Below, piece by piece: positions 22,653-35,797 of a stretch of 64,000 bases of DNA. The position numbers and the translations under genes were made by a program. The notes under the pieces were generated by a model, which was given only the letters and a program-made list of their open reading frames with translations, ran no database searches and was not told where the DNA came from. Within the stretch, counting starts at the first letter, position 1. The number at the start of each line of letters is the position of its first letter. Origin of the DNA: Apiospora phragmitis (lineage: Eukaryota > Ascomycota > Sordariomycetes > Amphisphaeriales > Apiosporaceae); the NCBI GenBank assembly GCA_038363925.1, contig JAQQWL010000006.1, positions 5,064,501-5,128,500 of the forward strand. Direction: 5' to 3'.

Positions 22653-24277
22653 ATGAGTAAAGGCGCCAGGTCGCACTTCAGAGAGGCCTCATTCGGGAGC
22701 CTAGACCAGTTGAACGAAGAAGCCCCCAAGTCTTCCTGGAAGAAGAACCGGAGGAAGTCGAAAGGGAGGACAGGCAAGATGGCCGAGTCCGAGTCCGACG
22801 TCGCGAGCGGGCCGTCCGTGACGGCGCCGACGAACAATCGAAACGTCTGGGCGAACCACATCAAGAACGGCGACGACCGCACACACGTGCCGCCGATGAG
22901 CAAGAAGGTGTTGATAGTGCGGGTCGTGCAGCTCGTCATCGCAGTCGTGTTTCTGGTCCTGGCGGCCTTTGCGGCATTCACGTTGAACATGGGAAATGTA
23001 AGTGTTGTGTGTGCGCGTGTGAAGGCTATTCAAAAAGTCTCGTGGTGATATCGCTATGGGGGAGGGTGAAGACAAGAAATTGATGAGGAACTTCTGCTAA
23101 CGTAACGCTCCCCCTTTTCCTCCAATTGTAGCTCCCAGCATTCGGTACGTAACACGTCTTCTGCTGCTACTGGCATACGTTGCCAAGGCAAACACTCCCT
23201 AGGGATTGTGACTATCGCTGATCAGTCTTCTGCAGGGTTATCATTTTTCGTCTTTTCCTGGACCGTGGTCTATTTCGTGTGGCTAGCCGTGTCGATTCTC
23301 ATCTACCCGGTTCTATACCATTGGATCGCCCACATGTGAGTAGTGCCAAGCATTTCCCAAGCCTCCAACAGCAGCGCACCCACCTACTCTCTATCTACCT
23401 ATCTGCACAAAGTACCCAGTTGCTAACGCTAACGATCCTTTCTTCTTCTCCTCCACCAGAGTCGTCGAGGGCCTCACCAACATCTTCTGGCTAGCCGCGT
23501 GGGCCTCGCTGGCGAGCCTCGCCTCGGCCCTGAACGTCGCGCGCGCGGGCTACTACTACGTCCTCACCGCGCGCCAGATCGGCCTCATCGGCGCGGGCCA
23601 GGCACAGCCGCCTCCACCTCCGCCGGATGGTGGACCGGACGGTGGCCGCGGACCAGGCGGTGTTGGTGTGGGGGGACCCGGCGTTGGGGCCGGTGGTGCG
23701 GCGGCGGCTGCTTCGGCGGCGGCGACGGCGCGGTCGACAATCCAGGCGGCTAAGATCGCTATCTGCGTTGACGCTGGGCTGGGCGCGGTGATCTGGGTGC
23801 TCTTCATCGTTACGCTTATCGCTACTAGTGAGTTTCTCTCCCCATTTTATTTCTCTACTTACCTTCACTTGCTCTCATCCCAGCATCAAAGCATCTTGCT
23901 TTCTGTACCTTTCCAACCCCCTACTGACAGTACGCGAAGGCATGTCCATTATCAACCACCGGAAAAACAACAGAGCGGCCAAGAAGGGGAAAGGTCCGGA
24001 GGTGGCGGAGGTGTAATGAAAAACAAATAATTCTCGTGGCCGGTTTTTCCCCCGTGAAGCTGCAGGACGGCGGCTCTATCATGCTTTGGCCATGTTTCAG
24101 CGTTTCAGGAGTAGGTATTGTATGTTAGTCGCTTCTCTGTAATTATTTTTGATACCACTTGGTATTAGTCTGAAGAAGGCGCGCGAGCTCAAGCGGGTGT
24201 TGGACGAGGAGGAAGGATCGGACGTCGCCGCGATGACGGACACGGAGCTAGTTGAAGGGGGGGCTGCTACCGAATGA
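22653..24277 (+). CDS. MARVEL-type four-helix membrane protein
   Basis: Six exons (22653-22997, 23132-23144, 23236-23335, 23460-23827, 23931-24012, 24169-24277) total 1017 nt, giving 338 residues. Exon 2 has only 13 nt. After a basic Ser-rich cytosolic head come four hydrophobic helices: VQLVIAVVFLVLAAFAAF; FVFSWTVVYFVWLAVSILIYP; NIFWLAAWASLASLASALN; and IAICVDAGLGAVIWVLFIVTLI. This is the MARVEL arrangement found in fungal Nce102-like and related plasma-membrane proteins. The loop before helix 4 carries a Pro/Gly-rich insert (GQAQPPPPPPDGGPDGG). The tail is basic, then acidic (LKKARELKRVLDEEEG). The last two exons are less sure. Their junction (exon ending GAGGT before GTAATG, next exon beginning TCTGAAG) was chosen because it preserves phase and ends in a clean TGA at 24275. 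Confidence 0.75.
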
Positions 24278-24755
24278 GACCGAGTTCGTTGTGCCGCAGG
24301 CTATTCGGGAGGTTCTGGGGATGCAGTGATATTTGTATTTACTCGTGGAGCAAGCCCAATATCTTCTTTCCTCGTATGATCGGAAGAAGTTGGTTGCGGG
24401 ATCGCAGACGGGATGCTCTCTGGGACCGGAAAACTTCATGTACTCGATGGAATCAGACACAACCATATTCGATTGACCGTAAAGCAGCAAACATGACATC
24501 TACGAGACCTGCCTCTAAGATGGCGGCCTCTTCTATTCTGTCTATCTTTGTCTCTCTATGCGGGAGTAAGATACTCCCTCCCACCTCGCGGAATCTAGTT
24601 ACTATAATCTAAAGCCCGAAGGCCGCTCCGCCAACTCGCCCCTGTTGTACACGCATCCTCGCTCTCTCTAGCTCTATCCATCCATCTATCTCTTTTTCAT
24701 ATCGTAAGACTTCTATCAATCCACCGTCTTTCTAGTCATCGTATCATGTACCATC
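24278..24755. other. Short convergent intergenic region
   Basis: It lies between two 3' ends (MARVEL gene and peroxidase). The right half is C/T-rich with ATCCATCC-like runs. No gene is seen. Confidence 0.5.
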
Positions 24756-25918
24756 TTACAACTTCGCCCCACCCGCCCGCCGACGGTACTGCTCATTCTC
24801 CTTCTGCAGCGGCGCCGCCTCGTCGCCCGTCTGGCCAGACCCCTGCGACTTCTCCGGCGCGCCGGGCGCGTCGCTCTTCTTGGGCGCGCTGCGGTAGCCG
24901 TCCTCGACGTTCTCGTCGTTGACTACGCGGCCCTGGCTATCGCGCTTCAGCCCCAGCTCGAGCAGCTTGGCGAAGACGGCAGCGAAGTCGCGGAAGAACA
25001 GGTCCTGGTCCGCGGCGTACTTCTCGACCCACGGCCGGAACTGCGGGTCGCTGAGCAGGCTCATGTCGGTCGGGAGCATCATCAGCCCCTCCTCCTTTTC
25101 ATCTTCGTCGCCCTCGCCTCCAGCTAGGTCCTCGTCCACGTAGACGAATTGCTGCAGCCCGTTGGCGAGCGTCGTCTTCCGCCACTTGCCCTCGAACTTC
25201 AGCAGCAGCTTGAAGTACTGATTCGAGAGCCGCGTCGGGTTGTTGACCCACTTGCCCTCGAAGCCGCTGCGGTCGCCGTGGCAGCGGCCGAGGTTATGCG
25301 CGCCGCTGAGCGCGACGATCTCCTGATCGTTAAAACCCATGCGGTAGAATATGAAGCGCAGGTGGTCCGCGCCCTGCGCGCCGTCGGGCAGGCGCCCGCG
25401 CGGCGGCACTTTGGCGTCATCGACGTAGTCGGTGCGCCCCCCCTGCCAGGGGACCGAAGGGCCGCCCATCTCAGCGACGGCGACCGCGGCCGCGAGCGTC
25501 CAGAGGTCCGCGTACGAGATGAAGGGGAATTGCGACTTGACGGGCTCGAGGAAGGCGCGCGCGTGCTGCAGGCCGGCGTTGGCTGGGTCGCCCTATCAAA
25601 ACAGAAAACGGATTTGTCAGCATACCAATGGTACGATTTGTTATAGAAAAACATCTTGGCGCAGCGGCGCAAGGAAACAAGGAATAAGACACTTACACCT
25701 TCCTTCTCGTATCGCATACCCGCCCCGTTCGACCCCCCAGTATTGGTCTCCTTGCAGTACGTGCCGGCCGAATGCCAGGCAAGCCGGACGAGCACCGGGC
25801 CCGCGGAGCCGTCGTCGTACTCGGGCTGGTGCAGCAGAGCGCGGACGGCGGCCTTGACGGGCTCGAGCTGTTCGGCGGTAGGCGCCGCCCCGGGCGCAGG
25901 TGCGTTTTGTTGCGGCAT
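24756..25918 (-). CDS. Cytochrome c peroxidase-like class I haem peroxidase
   Basis: The enzyme reduces hydrogen peroxide using a haem and an electron donor (cytochrome c or a small reductant). Two exons in transcript order (25918-25697, 25592-24756) give 352 residues. The distal triad R45, W48, H49 is visible in VRLAWHSAG, the proximal His (about 173) in [12 protein letters not shown], and a Trp (about 189, EGKWVNNP) sits where yeast Ccp1 has its radical Trp191. YMMLPTD is replaced by [11 protein letters not shown], and DQDLFFRDF is kept. There is no mitochondrial presequence: the N-terminus is [17 protein letters not shown]. It is therefore the cytosolic-type paralogue, not the intermembrane-space enzyme. 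A hydrophilic tail of about 60 residues is added at the C-terminus. Confidence 0.9.
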
Positions 25919-26845
25919 GGCTCTTCTTTGTCTTGTCTTGTTTCTTTCGCAAGTACTTTCGTCGTCGTCTGCTGAAAAAGATCGGTCTACCGAGGAATTG
26001 CCTGGAGGGAGGCTGAGCGAGCGTCAGATCTATTGATCAAAGAAAGAGAAGGGAGAAAAGGAAAAAAAGAAAAGAAGAGTTCGTTGGCTAGAACAGTTTG
26101 GACATGTGAAAGACAGACAGACACCCCAGATTCATGGGCAATCCAGGAGTTCCACTGTTCTCGATGACATGACTAGCCTCGGCAAAGATGACGCCCACTC
26201 TCCCGTCCGAACGGTTTGCCTTCCCGATATCGTGAGCCCCTGGCCTTATTGTCGGGCGGCCCATTTAATTTAGCGGTCTAGACCTGTGTGTCACTATTCC
26301 GCTAGTACGGTACCTTTGTTAGCCAGTCCCAAGTTGCGAGTCATTTCATCCCGTAGGGTCCCTGCAGATCATCGACAGCTGTCTCAGCAGAAGGGAGGAA
26401 GGAAATCGGACGATGTCACCATATCTATGAGTTTGACTTTTCTGCTTTTTTCCCTTAAATATCAGACTAGATACATAGCCTATTATTGTCCCTAAGCGAG
26501 GCAATACTAAAGAATCAAAAGAAGAATGAACAAGGTATCGACAAGAAGAATTCCTAACCTAGAAAATGCAATGCAAACTGTGCTATACCCATGCTTGAAT
26601 GCCCTCATCATGCTTATATTCGCCACTGGATAACTTCCCGGGGCGACTCATTTATCAGGTTTAAAAGTGAAGTTGCCATTAGGAACCGCCTATGCCATGC
26701 TCCCTTTCAATATGTCTCCAAAAAATTAATTCAATCTTGAATCGCTTATCAATCCAGACACCTTCCAATTGTATATGCAAATAATCCTACAAGCTCAGGT
26801 GTCGTTACGTCGTGCGTATCCCTACTCGAATTGAAACAACGGCTT
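25919..26845. other. Intergenic region (peroxidase promoter and Caf120-like 3' flank)
   Basis: The left part (25919-26300) should hold the peroxidase promoter; 26036-26085 is an almost pure A/G tract. The right part is AT-rich and fits a 3' untranslated region of the next minus-strand gene. No gene is seen. Confidence 0.5.
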
Positions 26846-29800
26846 CTAGAAAGCTTGTCCATGGTAACCTGGGTTGAAGCCCTGCTGAGCGCGACTCTGC
26901 TGCTGCGGGCTCATCACCCTGGGAATCTGGCCTGGTGGTGGTGGGCTAAAGGGTGGCGAAAACTGACCCTGCGGCGCGTAGCCCCCCTGGCGGGGTGAGT
27001 TGGGTCCCGGGCTGGTCCACCCGCCGCGCTGAGCATACATCTGAGCTCCGCCTCCGACGAAGTTCTGGGGGTACCCCATAGCTTGCGGCCCCGGCGACTG
27101 GGGGCTAGCCAGCATGTTTCTACTCGTGTTCATGTTCGAGTACATCCCAGAGGGAGGTGGCATACCTCCTGGAGACATGGGCTGTGCGTAGTTCTGATAG
27201 CTCTGCTGCTGTTGCATCATACGGCGTTGGTCGATTGCTTGTTGGATAGCTTGGCCGCTGTACCCTTGCTTCGCCTGCTGCCTCTCTCGCTCCCTAGCTT
27301 CGATGGCACCGACGAGACCGGATCCTTGTTGCTGTTGCGGGGGAGTTCTGTTGGCTGCCATGTTGACCAATGGTGTGCCAGTCATGCGTGCCACCTGCTC
27401 TTGCTCTCTTGCTGAGAGGTGCGAGTCACCTTGGCCGCCCTGGCCACCCAAAACAGCACCGGCACCTCTGGAGCTGGGTCGTTGAAGTAGATCCTGCGAC
27501 GTGGATCGAGAGTGGCTGCCCATATAGTCGCGGGGACCCTGGCTTCGCTCCAGGGCGGCGTTGGCGTTCCAGTGCGATATCCACTAAGCGAAAAGCCCGA
27601 AGACTGGCGCTGGTGAGCGTACAACGGCGTAGAGGCAGCAGCCGCACGTTGCTGAACAAACTGCTCAGCAGAGAGGCCATGGCTGCCTGAGCTGTCAGAG
27701 CCTTGCTGAGCCCCCGCAGGCTGCCATACTACACTCCGGCGAGCTGTGTTTTCTTCAGATTGCTGCCGATTGTGTGCCGTGTCAGGGGCTGGGGACTTGC
27801 TCGGTTGCAGGGGCGCAGGGGAGAAGGATCGCGGACCAGGCGAGAATGATCGTGGGGGTGAAGCAAACCCGGGAGTTGGTGTTTTATTGCGGGCCGGGTT
27901 CGCGAAGTTGAAGGTAGGACCGAAATCCACATTCGGAATATCTGGCCGAGGAACATTATGAGATTCGTCGCCCACGGTCCGGAGAACGCCAGCTCGCGGT
28001 CTCTCCACGGAGGCAGCTGTGTCTGTCGAGGGCCTGGTACTAGCATAATCTGGGCTCTCGGCCGAGTCGTAGCTGCTCGCGTAGCTTTGATTCGTGTTCG
28101 TGCGACGGGGTATAAAGCCTATTACGCCCTGTTCTGGTACTATACCTTGGGGCAGGTCTGGTAGCTGTTGGGGTGGGGGTGTGCTCCTGCTGCTAGAGTT
28201 ACTCGTATGAATCTGGGCGAGTACGTTGGGATCAAGCCCGCGGGTGAAACTACCATTACTCGAGGCTGCCGACGAACCAGGAATCGAATCGCCTAACCCG
28301 CTCCGAAGGCTGTCGGACCGAGTTGGTAGTGGCTTCCGGTGAATGGGAGGCGATGTGTTTAAAGGTGCTGGTGGCGGCCGCCGGCTTCCACCAGGAGTTG
28401 TTGGCCTCGATCCCGGTCCTCCAGGGCCCGGTGGGCCGCGGTACCCTCCTCGTCCCATATGAGGCGGAGTGCCACCTGGACCGGGAGGTCCGCGACCAGG
28501 TGGTGGTCCCATGTTTCCTGGAGGAGGTCCACGTCCGTTCATCATGTGAGGAGGCTGTCCACGCCCAGGCGGCGGTCGCTGATCAAAACCGGGACCAGCC
28601 CCCGGCCCGTAAGCCGGACTGCGTCTATCGGGAGTCTGTGGACGAGAGCCTGGACTAGGCCCACGAAAGCCCGGGCTCGGAGGGACCATCTCGTGATTCA
28701 AGGATGACTTAGATACCTTTGTATTGAGACGAAGTCCGGGGGGAGGCAGGGCAGGCGAGTTTGGACGATCCTGGTTTCCGTTATCACGATAGCGGGCATC
28801 AGCAGCCATGTCAGGGTTGGAAGTGTGAGCAGGTACCGGGGGACCACGTTGGTCCGCGTGGGGAGCAGCCAAAGAGTTGTTTCCCTTCTTCTCAGCGTCC
28901 CAGCCGTTCTGCTGGCCAACTCCGCCAATGCCACCGGCTTGCGCAAGTTGGGTTAGTGTATTGACGGACATGCGACTGTTTGCTCGACGCATCTCAGGGG
29001 AGTGATATGGCCTTTGGTTCGGTCTTGCTCCTGGGGCATGGGGAGAAAGCAGGTGGCCGAGACACTGGTTCCGGCGTCTGAAGTGCCCGCATTGCCTCCA
29101 GGTTCGGAGGCTCTCGATCTTCGTCCGAGCTCATTCGTTCTGGGGTTGCGGCCAAGTCATTCACGAACTGGCGCGGCGGACCCCGACCAGGAGGGCCGTT
29201 GCTGACTGGGGAATCGGAGTGAAACGGCGGCGGCGGCGGCGCGCCAGAAGCTAGATTGGAGTCGGACGCATTCCTAGCATGTCCTGACTTCATGGCACCA
29301 GCCATTGCCGAAGGCGCTCGTTCGCGGTTATGATCCGGAGGGGCTGAATCGGTCCTGGGCGGAGGTCGGTTGCTGAGAGACATCGATCGCGATGAACGAG
29401 CGGAGGGGGGCCGCTCTCGGCAAAGCCTACACGCGGTTTGCCTGCGCCTTCCGCACCCTGCCCAAAACTGAGTCGTTTGCTATTTGACCTGCTACGGGTG
29501 TCGCCGTCGGGTTCGTCGCTGATGCTGGTCATACGCTGTCCTGTCAAATCTTTGAGTTGTTTCCTCCAGTCCCTCTCTGACCAGGCTTGGCTCCCGTCCG
29601 ACAAAATCAACCCATTGACATCTAGTACCTCCAAGTATCCGTAGCGTCTGTGCTTTGGCATAGCAAACATCAACGATCGAGGGTCTATGGTGCTGGCGAC
29701 TAGTCTACCAGGACGGCCATACAGGCCAAACGTATCCCAGGTAGGAAATAAAGACCGTAGCATCGTCTCGAAGCCGCTCACTGCCGGGTGGACTTCCGGC

Positions 29801-31190
29801 ATGATGAATACGAATCCTTCCGTAGACGAAGGTGGATCCGAATGAATGGTGATAACGCCTTCGATCTTGATCAGTGTGGAAGCGTCAATCAGGGACTTTG
29901 CCTGAGGGTAGATGGCGTAGGCCGAATAAGCATCCGTGATAGTCGCAACTGGTTTTGCCTTTTTCTGCTTCTTTCCTTCCACCTTGCTTTCGTAGAACCG
30001 GATGTCGCCTTTGAGTATTGGCGCATGCGAGCGATCGTATGGGGACCTCTTCTTCATCTCCTTCTGAAGTTTTATATATTCCTTCTCGTCCGGAGGCGAG
30101 ATAACGCACCAACAGCGTTTCCATGGCACTCCGGCACCAAAGCGCACTCGTACCCATTCTTGGGTCGTGACCCGGGATCTCTCCATTATGATTGCAATGT
30201 TGTTCAGAGTCTTTCCCTTGCCAGCGATCAGAGCTCCGGTGTAGGCTTCCTGCAGCGTTGAGTGCTCGTAGATAGAAAGTCGGATGCTGGCAGTCCATTG
30301 AACAAGCGAGTGACGTGAGTTGAAATGCAGCAAGTATCGGTTCCTCCCAGCCGTGTTGATGCTCAGTATATTCTGTAGAGGCTTCTCTTCGGGGGATCGC
30401 GTCGGTAACGAATCGATCTGTTACTGAAGTCAGCACTCCATTCGGCCTTCACGAATGGTGCGGGGGGCATGATCCTGAACTTGTTAGGGTATAGTGCCAC
30501 CTAATACTACATACCATCTTGATTGTGGCATCCGTCAAGTTAATAAACTTGGGGGAGGACTTCGCCAGTTTCGCCGGCGGTGTCCAGTTCGCTGGCATCC
30601 CATAGCGACAACACAGTGCCAACAAGCTGGGCGAAACATTCTGTCCATGTCCTGTCTGGGTTCGGACGACCCTCTAAACCGCGGGGTTAGCACCATGCAT
30701 GACTTGACTTGCAGCATCGACAATCGGATGGAGGCGTTGGAGGAAGTTACGCACGTATATTTTGGTCGTCGAGCTTCAGGAAATAGCCCTCTTGGTACAG
30801 CTTGTTCGCATGGCTGTTGAGGAAGGTGAAGATGGGCTGCAGCTCCGGGATGGTGTCTTCGTTGACGTCCATGAGGTGCGGTTGGTAGGTCTGCACCATA
30901 GACAAGGGTCGTGACGAATTTCTATTCCGGGCTGGTGTGCGCTTGGGTGGTTGAATCGGGGACTCGGCTAGAGGAGAAATGTCATGTTTGTCGCGTACGG
31001 GTGACGACGGTACAGGTGTGGATGGCAGGCGTGCTGAGTTGGAGCGAAATCTTCCAAAAGCCGGGAGCGATGTGCGCTCGCCGCATTGATTGAGTGCAAA
31101 GTTGGGTTTTTGGGCGCCGTCGTTTGCAGGTGACGTTGAATTCGGCGATTCAGTAAAGGAGTCTCTTGGATTCCCAGAAAACTGGGACAT
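26846..31190 (-). CDS. PH-domain protein of the Caf120/Skg3 type, four frameshifts
   Basis: Yeast Caf120 is a CCR4-NOT-associated protein and Skg3 its paralogue. Exons in transcript order are 31190-30755, 30673-30515 and 30417-26846 (about 1388 residues after correction). A Ser-rich head leads into a split PH-type region: YQEGYFLKLDD, then PNPDRTWTECFAQLVGTVL with LSLWDA, then LPTRSPEEKPLQNILSINTAG and RNRYLLHFNSRHSLVQW. A second domain follows (TTQEWVRVRFGAGVPWKRCWCVI). The last ~700 residues are Pro/Gly/Gln/Ser-rich and disordered, ending near LSAREQEQVARMTG and GLVGAIEARERER. The frame breaks at 30551-30555 (one C too many on the coding strand), 29405-29410 (one missing), 29040-29043 (one too many, or two missing) and 27553-27555 (one missing). 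The net change is zero and total length returns to a multiple of three, so assembly error is likelier than loss of function. Confidence 0.82.
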
Positions 31191-34100
31191 AAAAGAGAGG
31201 ACTGTTGGCTCAATAGGGCATGATTAGCATGATGGCCATTGCAGATTATTATTATGGCTTCGGCTTGGCGCAAAGTCCTAATTAACAGGAAATGCCGAAC
31301 AAACGATGGATGCCCAGCAATGCCTAAAGGGAGTGTGGGTGCTGGCTCTCTTTGTCCGGCACACTGAGCCGAGCTGCTGCTGCACAGAGATGGGATCGAC
31401 CCTTTTTTGGATAATTCCTGCACTTGAGGAATGCGAATGTGCTTCAAAACAGCAAAACAGCAAGAGTCGAAAGGAAAGAGTGGCGAATAAATAGTGAATG
31501 GACACAGATGCGGCTCAGCAAACAAACAACAACAACAACAAAAAAGCTGTCAACTCGTAGGTTAAGTAGGTCAAAGTCGCAAGCTATCAACAACTCTCAG
31601 GCGGTCTCCCAACTTTCCTCGGGCGTCTGTGTGCATTCACCGATGGGCAGATAGCAGCACTCAGCCAGCCAGATATTGTGTCATAGACATAGAAGCTGAA
31701 AAAAGCCCGACCTAAGTAAGCTATTGGCTTGTGGTGCAAGGCAAGCGCTACTAAGGAGCACTCAAAGAAAAGGACATGTTATGTCATTTGCTGCCTTGGG
31801 TACAGCTACAGCTGCACATCTTCATACAGCATGTGTGCTGAAGCTCCGTGATACAGGGGGGGCCAAGTGACGCACCAGCTAATAATACTCCCAAGTCCCG
31901 AGTATGGATCAAGAGGAATTGAAAGTACCATGGTGGGCCGATGGGAAGATGAAAGGCGGGACTGTATCGCTTCATAGCAGATGGATAGGAGGAGGGAGTA
32001 GAAGAAGCCAAGAAAAAAGAAAGAATATACGAACCTCGTTTTCGTACCATCGTGAACCACAGACTCTCGGCAAACCCGCCGGAGGAGGTCTATATGTGTG
32101 GTTGTTGTCGACACTCTGCCAGCAGCAGCAGTGTGATATGGTCGACCGAGAGAGACTCTTAAGTGAACTGAGCTGCCGGTGCAGACTAGACCCACCACAG
32201 AGGCTTGCAGTGTTGGTCGCTTATCTCTACCATGCACAGCAGATCATCAGCATTCGTCAACCAGGCCGATTTGCTTGTCCGTCCGTCCGTCGCTGTCGTT
32301 CGTCCACTGCAGTTGGTCGTCCCAGTTGAAAGTTAAGGGGGAAGATGGGCAAAAAGGACCGAAAGACTTCCCCCGGGCTCAACGTGGAGATATTACAAAG
32401 CAGCCAGCGAGGCGTCCCGCTGAGCTGTCAAGTGAGTCGGGATAAGGATACGAAGAGCAAGGGGCTGGTTTGGGTGGATTTTGGCCGGATTCGTAACTGG
32501 TTCGCCGTCCAGGTGAGGTCCCTTGGCACAGGGGGCGGAGGGGGACTTGGGCAGACTGGGACTTGGTTTTGGCTTATAGGAAGCGTCACCTAGGTACTCA
32601 CTTTGACTTGCTTCAGCTGCTCGTCGGATTGGCGACAAAAAACTGTGTTCAACAAGAGGCGGAAACGAATGTCGATATAGAAAGGCCCGAGACAAGCAAT
32701 ATGTGATAGAGGAAGAATTCCCACCATCTGCTGAAACTTCCCCAGTGATAGTAGCTCCTGAATCAGGTTTCGCTCAAACGAGGTGCGAGTAAGTGCGCGT
32801 CAACCGTATTCTATTGGACAACCGACTTCGGATTGACTGTCTGTCGTCGTCTCAGGATGGATTTCGCGGAAGAGTCGGGGGCGGACTCTAAAAAAGATTT
32901 AACCCTGGTCGTCCGGTCTCAAAGTGTCAAAGAGGGTTCTCCCGTGCCTCGAAAGCCCAAAACTCAAAACTCGGTATCTGCGCAAGAGCCGATTCGACCT
33001 CAAGACGGCGGGGTTATTTTCGTGCTTCCAATCTAGAGCGAAGGGCCGGGAAGGAAGGGCAAAAAAAAAAAGAAGGTTCGTCGCAAGCTCGAGAGGTTCC
33101 GGTCAAGCAGGAAGAAATGCAGGTGCGATGAAATATATTCTCGTCTGTCTCTTAATCACGACCGACCTACTACGTGTACGGCGACTTACGTAGGTACTGT
33201 ACTGTACCTAGGGTAGCCAAGATGACCCGTCAAACAACCCAGCCCAACCACGGGCGGATTAGCTACGTAGCTCTGAAGGTGTATTACTATTGGCCGCATA
33301 GAATAATGGGAGGCGGTGGTGTAAGTCGCATGACGCTATCCGATCTTTCCTACTCGCCGTGTTTACAGGGACACGACAAGCAAGCGCGGGACTAGAGGGG
33401 ACCTACGCCCCACTACCAGGAGCGCGCAACAAGGGCCGGAATGCAACTTTCACCTGCGAGCAAGCAAGGTAGCGGAGGGTTTTCGAGGTTGCAATGTACC
33501 GGAGGTAAAAAATAAAATAAACTCACTCCAATATTTTCTTATTGTATGGGCTTCGTGATGTAGGTAGCGGCTCAGGTATCTCGTCTTGAACTCTACATTG
33601 GAAGAGCTGTACGGAGTATGCATTTGATAGAAGCAAAAACACTGTTAATTTCTGGTAGAGAAGAGAAGAAATACGAAACCATGCCTCCCGGCCACCTCTT
33701 TTCTATTGCGATGGAATGGGTAAGGGTAAGAAAAGCCAAGACAGCCCAGCTCGGTTTACGACAGGTTCAATGTTCTTACTACAGCACTTATCACTTACAC
33801 GTCCCCGGCTCGGCGACGCCTTTGGGCATGGCCTGCATACAGGTATTTTGCAAACGTGCAGGTATACGTGTATTTGCCCTGGTTGGCCGCATCGAGCAAA
33901 AAGCAAGGGCATGCGCAGACTTTTGAGCAGGCTGCGCTTGTGCTATGCCTTACGAACGTGCGATGCGATGCTGTTGTTGAGAAAATGTAGAAGTGAGACC
34001 TTAAAGATCTCACGGCCACCCGTTGCATGTTAACCAGTACGGACGCCTGCGCATTAGCCGGTTTATATAAGGCATAACCATATAAATACGTATACAAATT

Positions 34101-35797
34101 CGCTCCTGTACTTGATCTGGTAATGGCAGGTATTTCGTGGCTGACTTGAACTGCTACATGACTTGCATTCTCACCGAATATGTATGTATTATGAGCCTAC
34201 TAAGTAAATTACTCCACCACGATGAAGTTCTCCATGATGCCCCTGGCCCATTGGGTTAGAAGCGGCTCGGGTGAGACGGATAACCAGAAAGCTACAGACA
34301 CTTCTAGATTATGTATATGCTTTTGTGTGAACAGCATTCTTATGTCTCATGTCCCTAGTGAAATGCCATAGTACCCGGTAGTGCCGGTAACACCGGCGTG
34401 CTGCAACCTTGTGTGTTGTTGCAATCTTCAGAAAACCTCAAAAACCCAACCCCCTGACCCCCTTCAGCTGTGGAGACCAGAGTCTGGGCCGCATCTCATC
34501 TCCAGCGCCAAACTCCTGGAGCCCACCGTTACTGACCAAAGACTGGCTACACTGAAAATAGACGTTAGTTCGATATCAACCACGTTGGCTGCCAATGGCG
34601 GTTCTGTGTACCAACACGTTTTTATGCTCATGCACATCTGCAAGATAATATTGTTTTACCTCTGCATCTCTGTGCTTTAATGTACTCCGTATGTTTGATC
34701 AAGATACACCTTTTGAATGCACACCAACCTCATCATTCTCTCCTAATCACCGTGTAAGCATCACCTTGGCGGGCTTGGCGCAGCGGTATGAAGGGATTTA
34801 AAATCGCACACACGCGAACAACGGCTCCATGGCATCGGCTGGAGATGTTCGTTCGTTGGCATTGGTTGGGTCAAGTCTACCAGTTGACTGGCATACATAC
34901 ACCAAGTCCGATCCTCCTGTCTAAGCCCACCGGAACGCGCGTTTCCACTGCAGCCAACCTGTTCTCCGAATTGCGATATTCCCAAGTCCACTACTGTATT
35001 TGTAGATCTTACAATAGTCCTGTCCCAGGCACCTGGCTCAGGACGTCGCAGATCGTGAATGCCCGTCATCATCACTGTATCAGCCCCGGGAACAGCAACG
35101 AGGTCGAGGACGGGAGACTATTGCTCCCAAAGCTTCTTCAACGACGTCATCTAATATTACTACTCCCTAGCCAGTGCTATTTGGAGAGAATATGAACTGT
35201 CGACGCAATGTCTCGGACAGGAACGAGCTTACATGAACGAAATTTCTTCTTCCTTTCTCCTCCGTACCAATGTGGCGGCAATGAGAACTCGTATTCCGTC
35301 GCGCTTTCAAGGAACGGACAACACAATCGCCATATTGAGGCGGGCTACATGCATTTATTATTTGCTAGGGATTCAGCCTCATGCTAAAATAATGTTATAC
35401 GCATGTCGAAGCAGTGCTTGGGCAGGGTAGCGGAAAAGTGCAAGTATTGAGAAAGCAATTATAAAAGCTAGTGTACCCGTACACCATATATGTGGTAATT
35501 GAGGATTGCGTAGATGTCAATGGGTCTGGTATTGAAACACGCCATGTGAAGATCAATGTCTCGCGATTATTTTGCGAGCTCGGAGTAGGGACCCATGATT
35601 ACGGCGGCTTACAGCGGGCGCCGATGGTTCCAGCAGCCTTCCCCAAATGCCGTCATCGGATCTCCGGAGTACCACTTTACGACTTTCCAGCGTGCAACAC
35701 CAGAACACGGGTACACGATCTTGTATCGCACCAACACAATAGGACTCTGGCTGCATTGGAATTTCGCTCCTAGGTCTTGATTGACCTGGTCGCGGGA
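31191..35797. other. Large intergenic region
   Basis: At 4.6 kb this is the longest gene-free stretch. The left part is the promoter/leader of the Caf120-like gene, with a CAA-repeat at 31525-31543 and GTCC repeats at 32277-32291. The middle (33180-34740) is AT-rich and holds only short frames. The right end is the promoter of the phosphatase gene. I see no transposon ends, tRNA or long repeat. Confidence 0.4.

Noticed and set aside
29030..29075. Possible 35-nt intron (GTGTCT...CCCCAG, minus strand) in the Caf120-like gene
   Set aside because: Shorter than functional fungal introns. A one-base homopolymer error explains the shift more simply.
34776..34850. tRNA-like A-box (TGGCGCAGCGGTA)
   Set aside because: No matching B-box or acceptor-stem partner follows at tRNA distance, so no cloverleaf can be drawn.
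35777..35797. Upstream TTG extension of the Ptc7-like protein
   Set aside because: Not an ATG start. The first ATG at 35798 directly opens a mitochondrial-type presequence.
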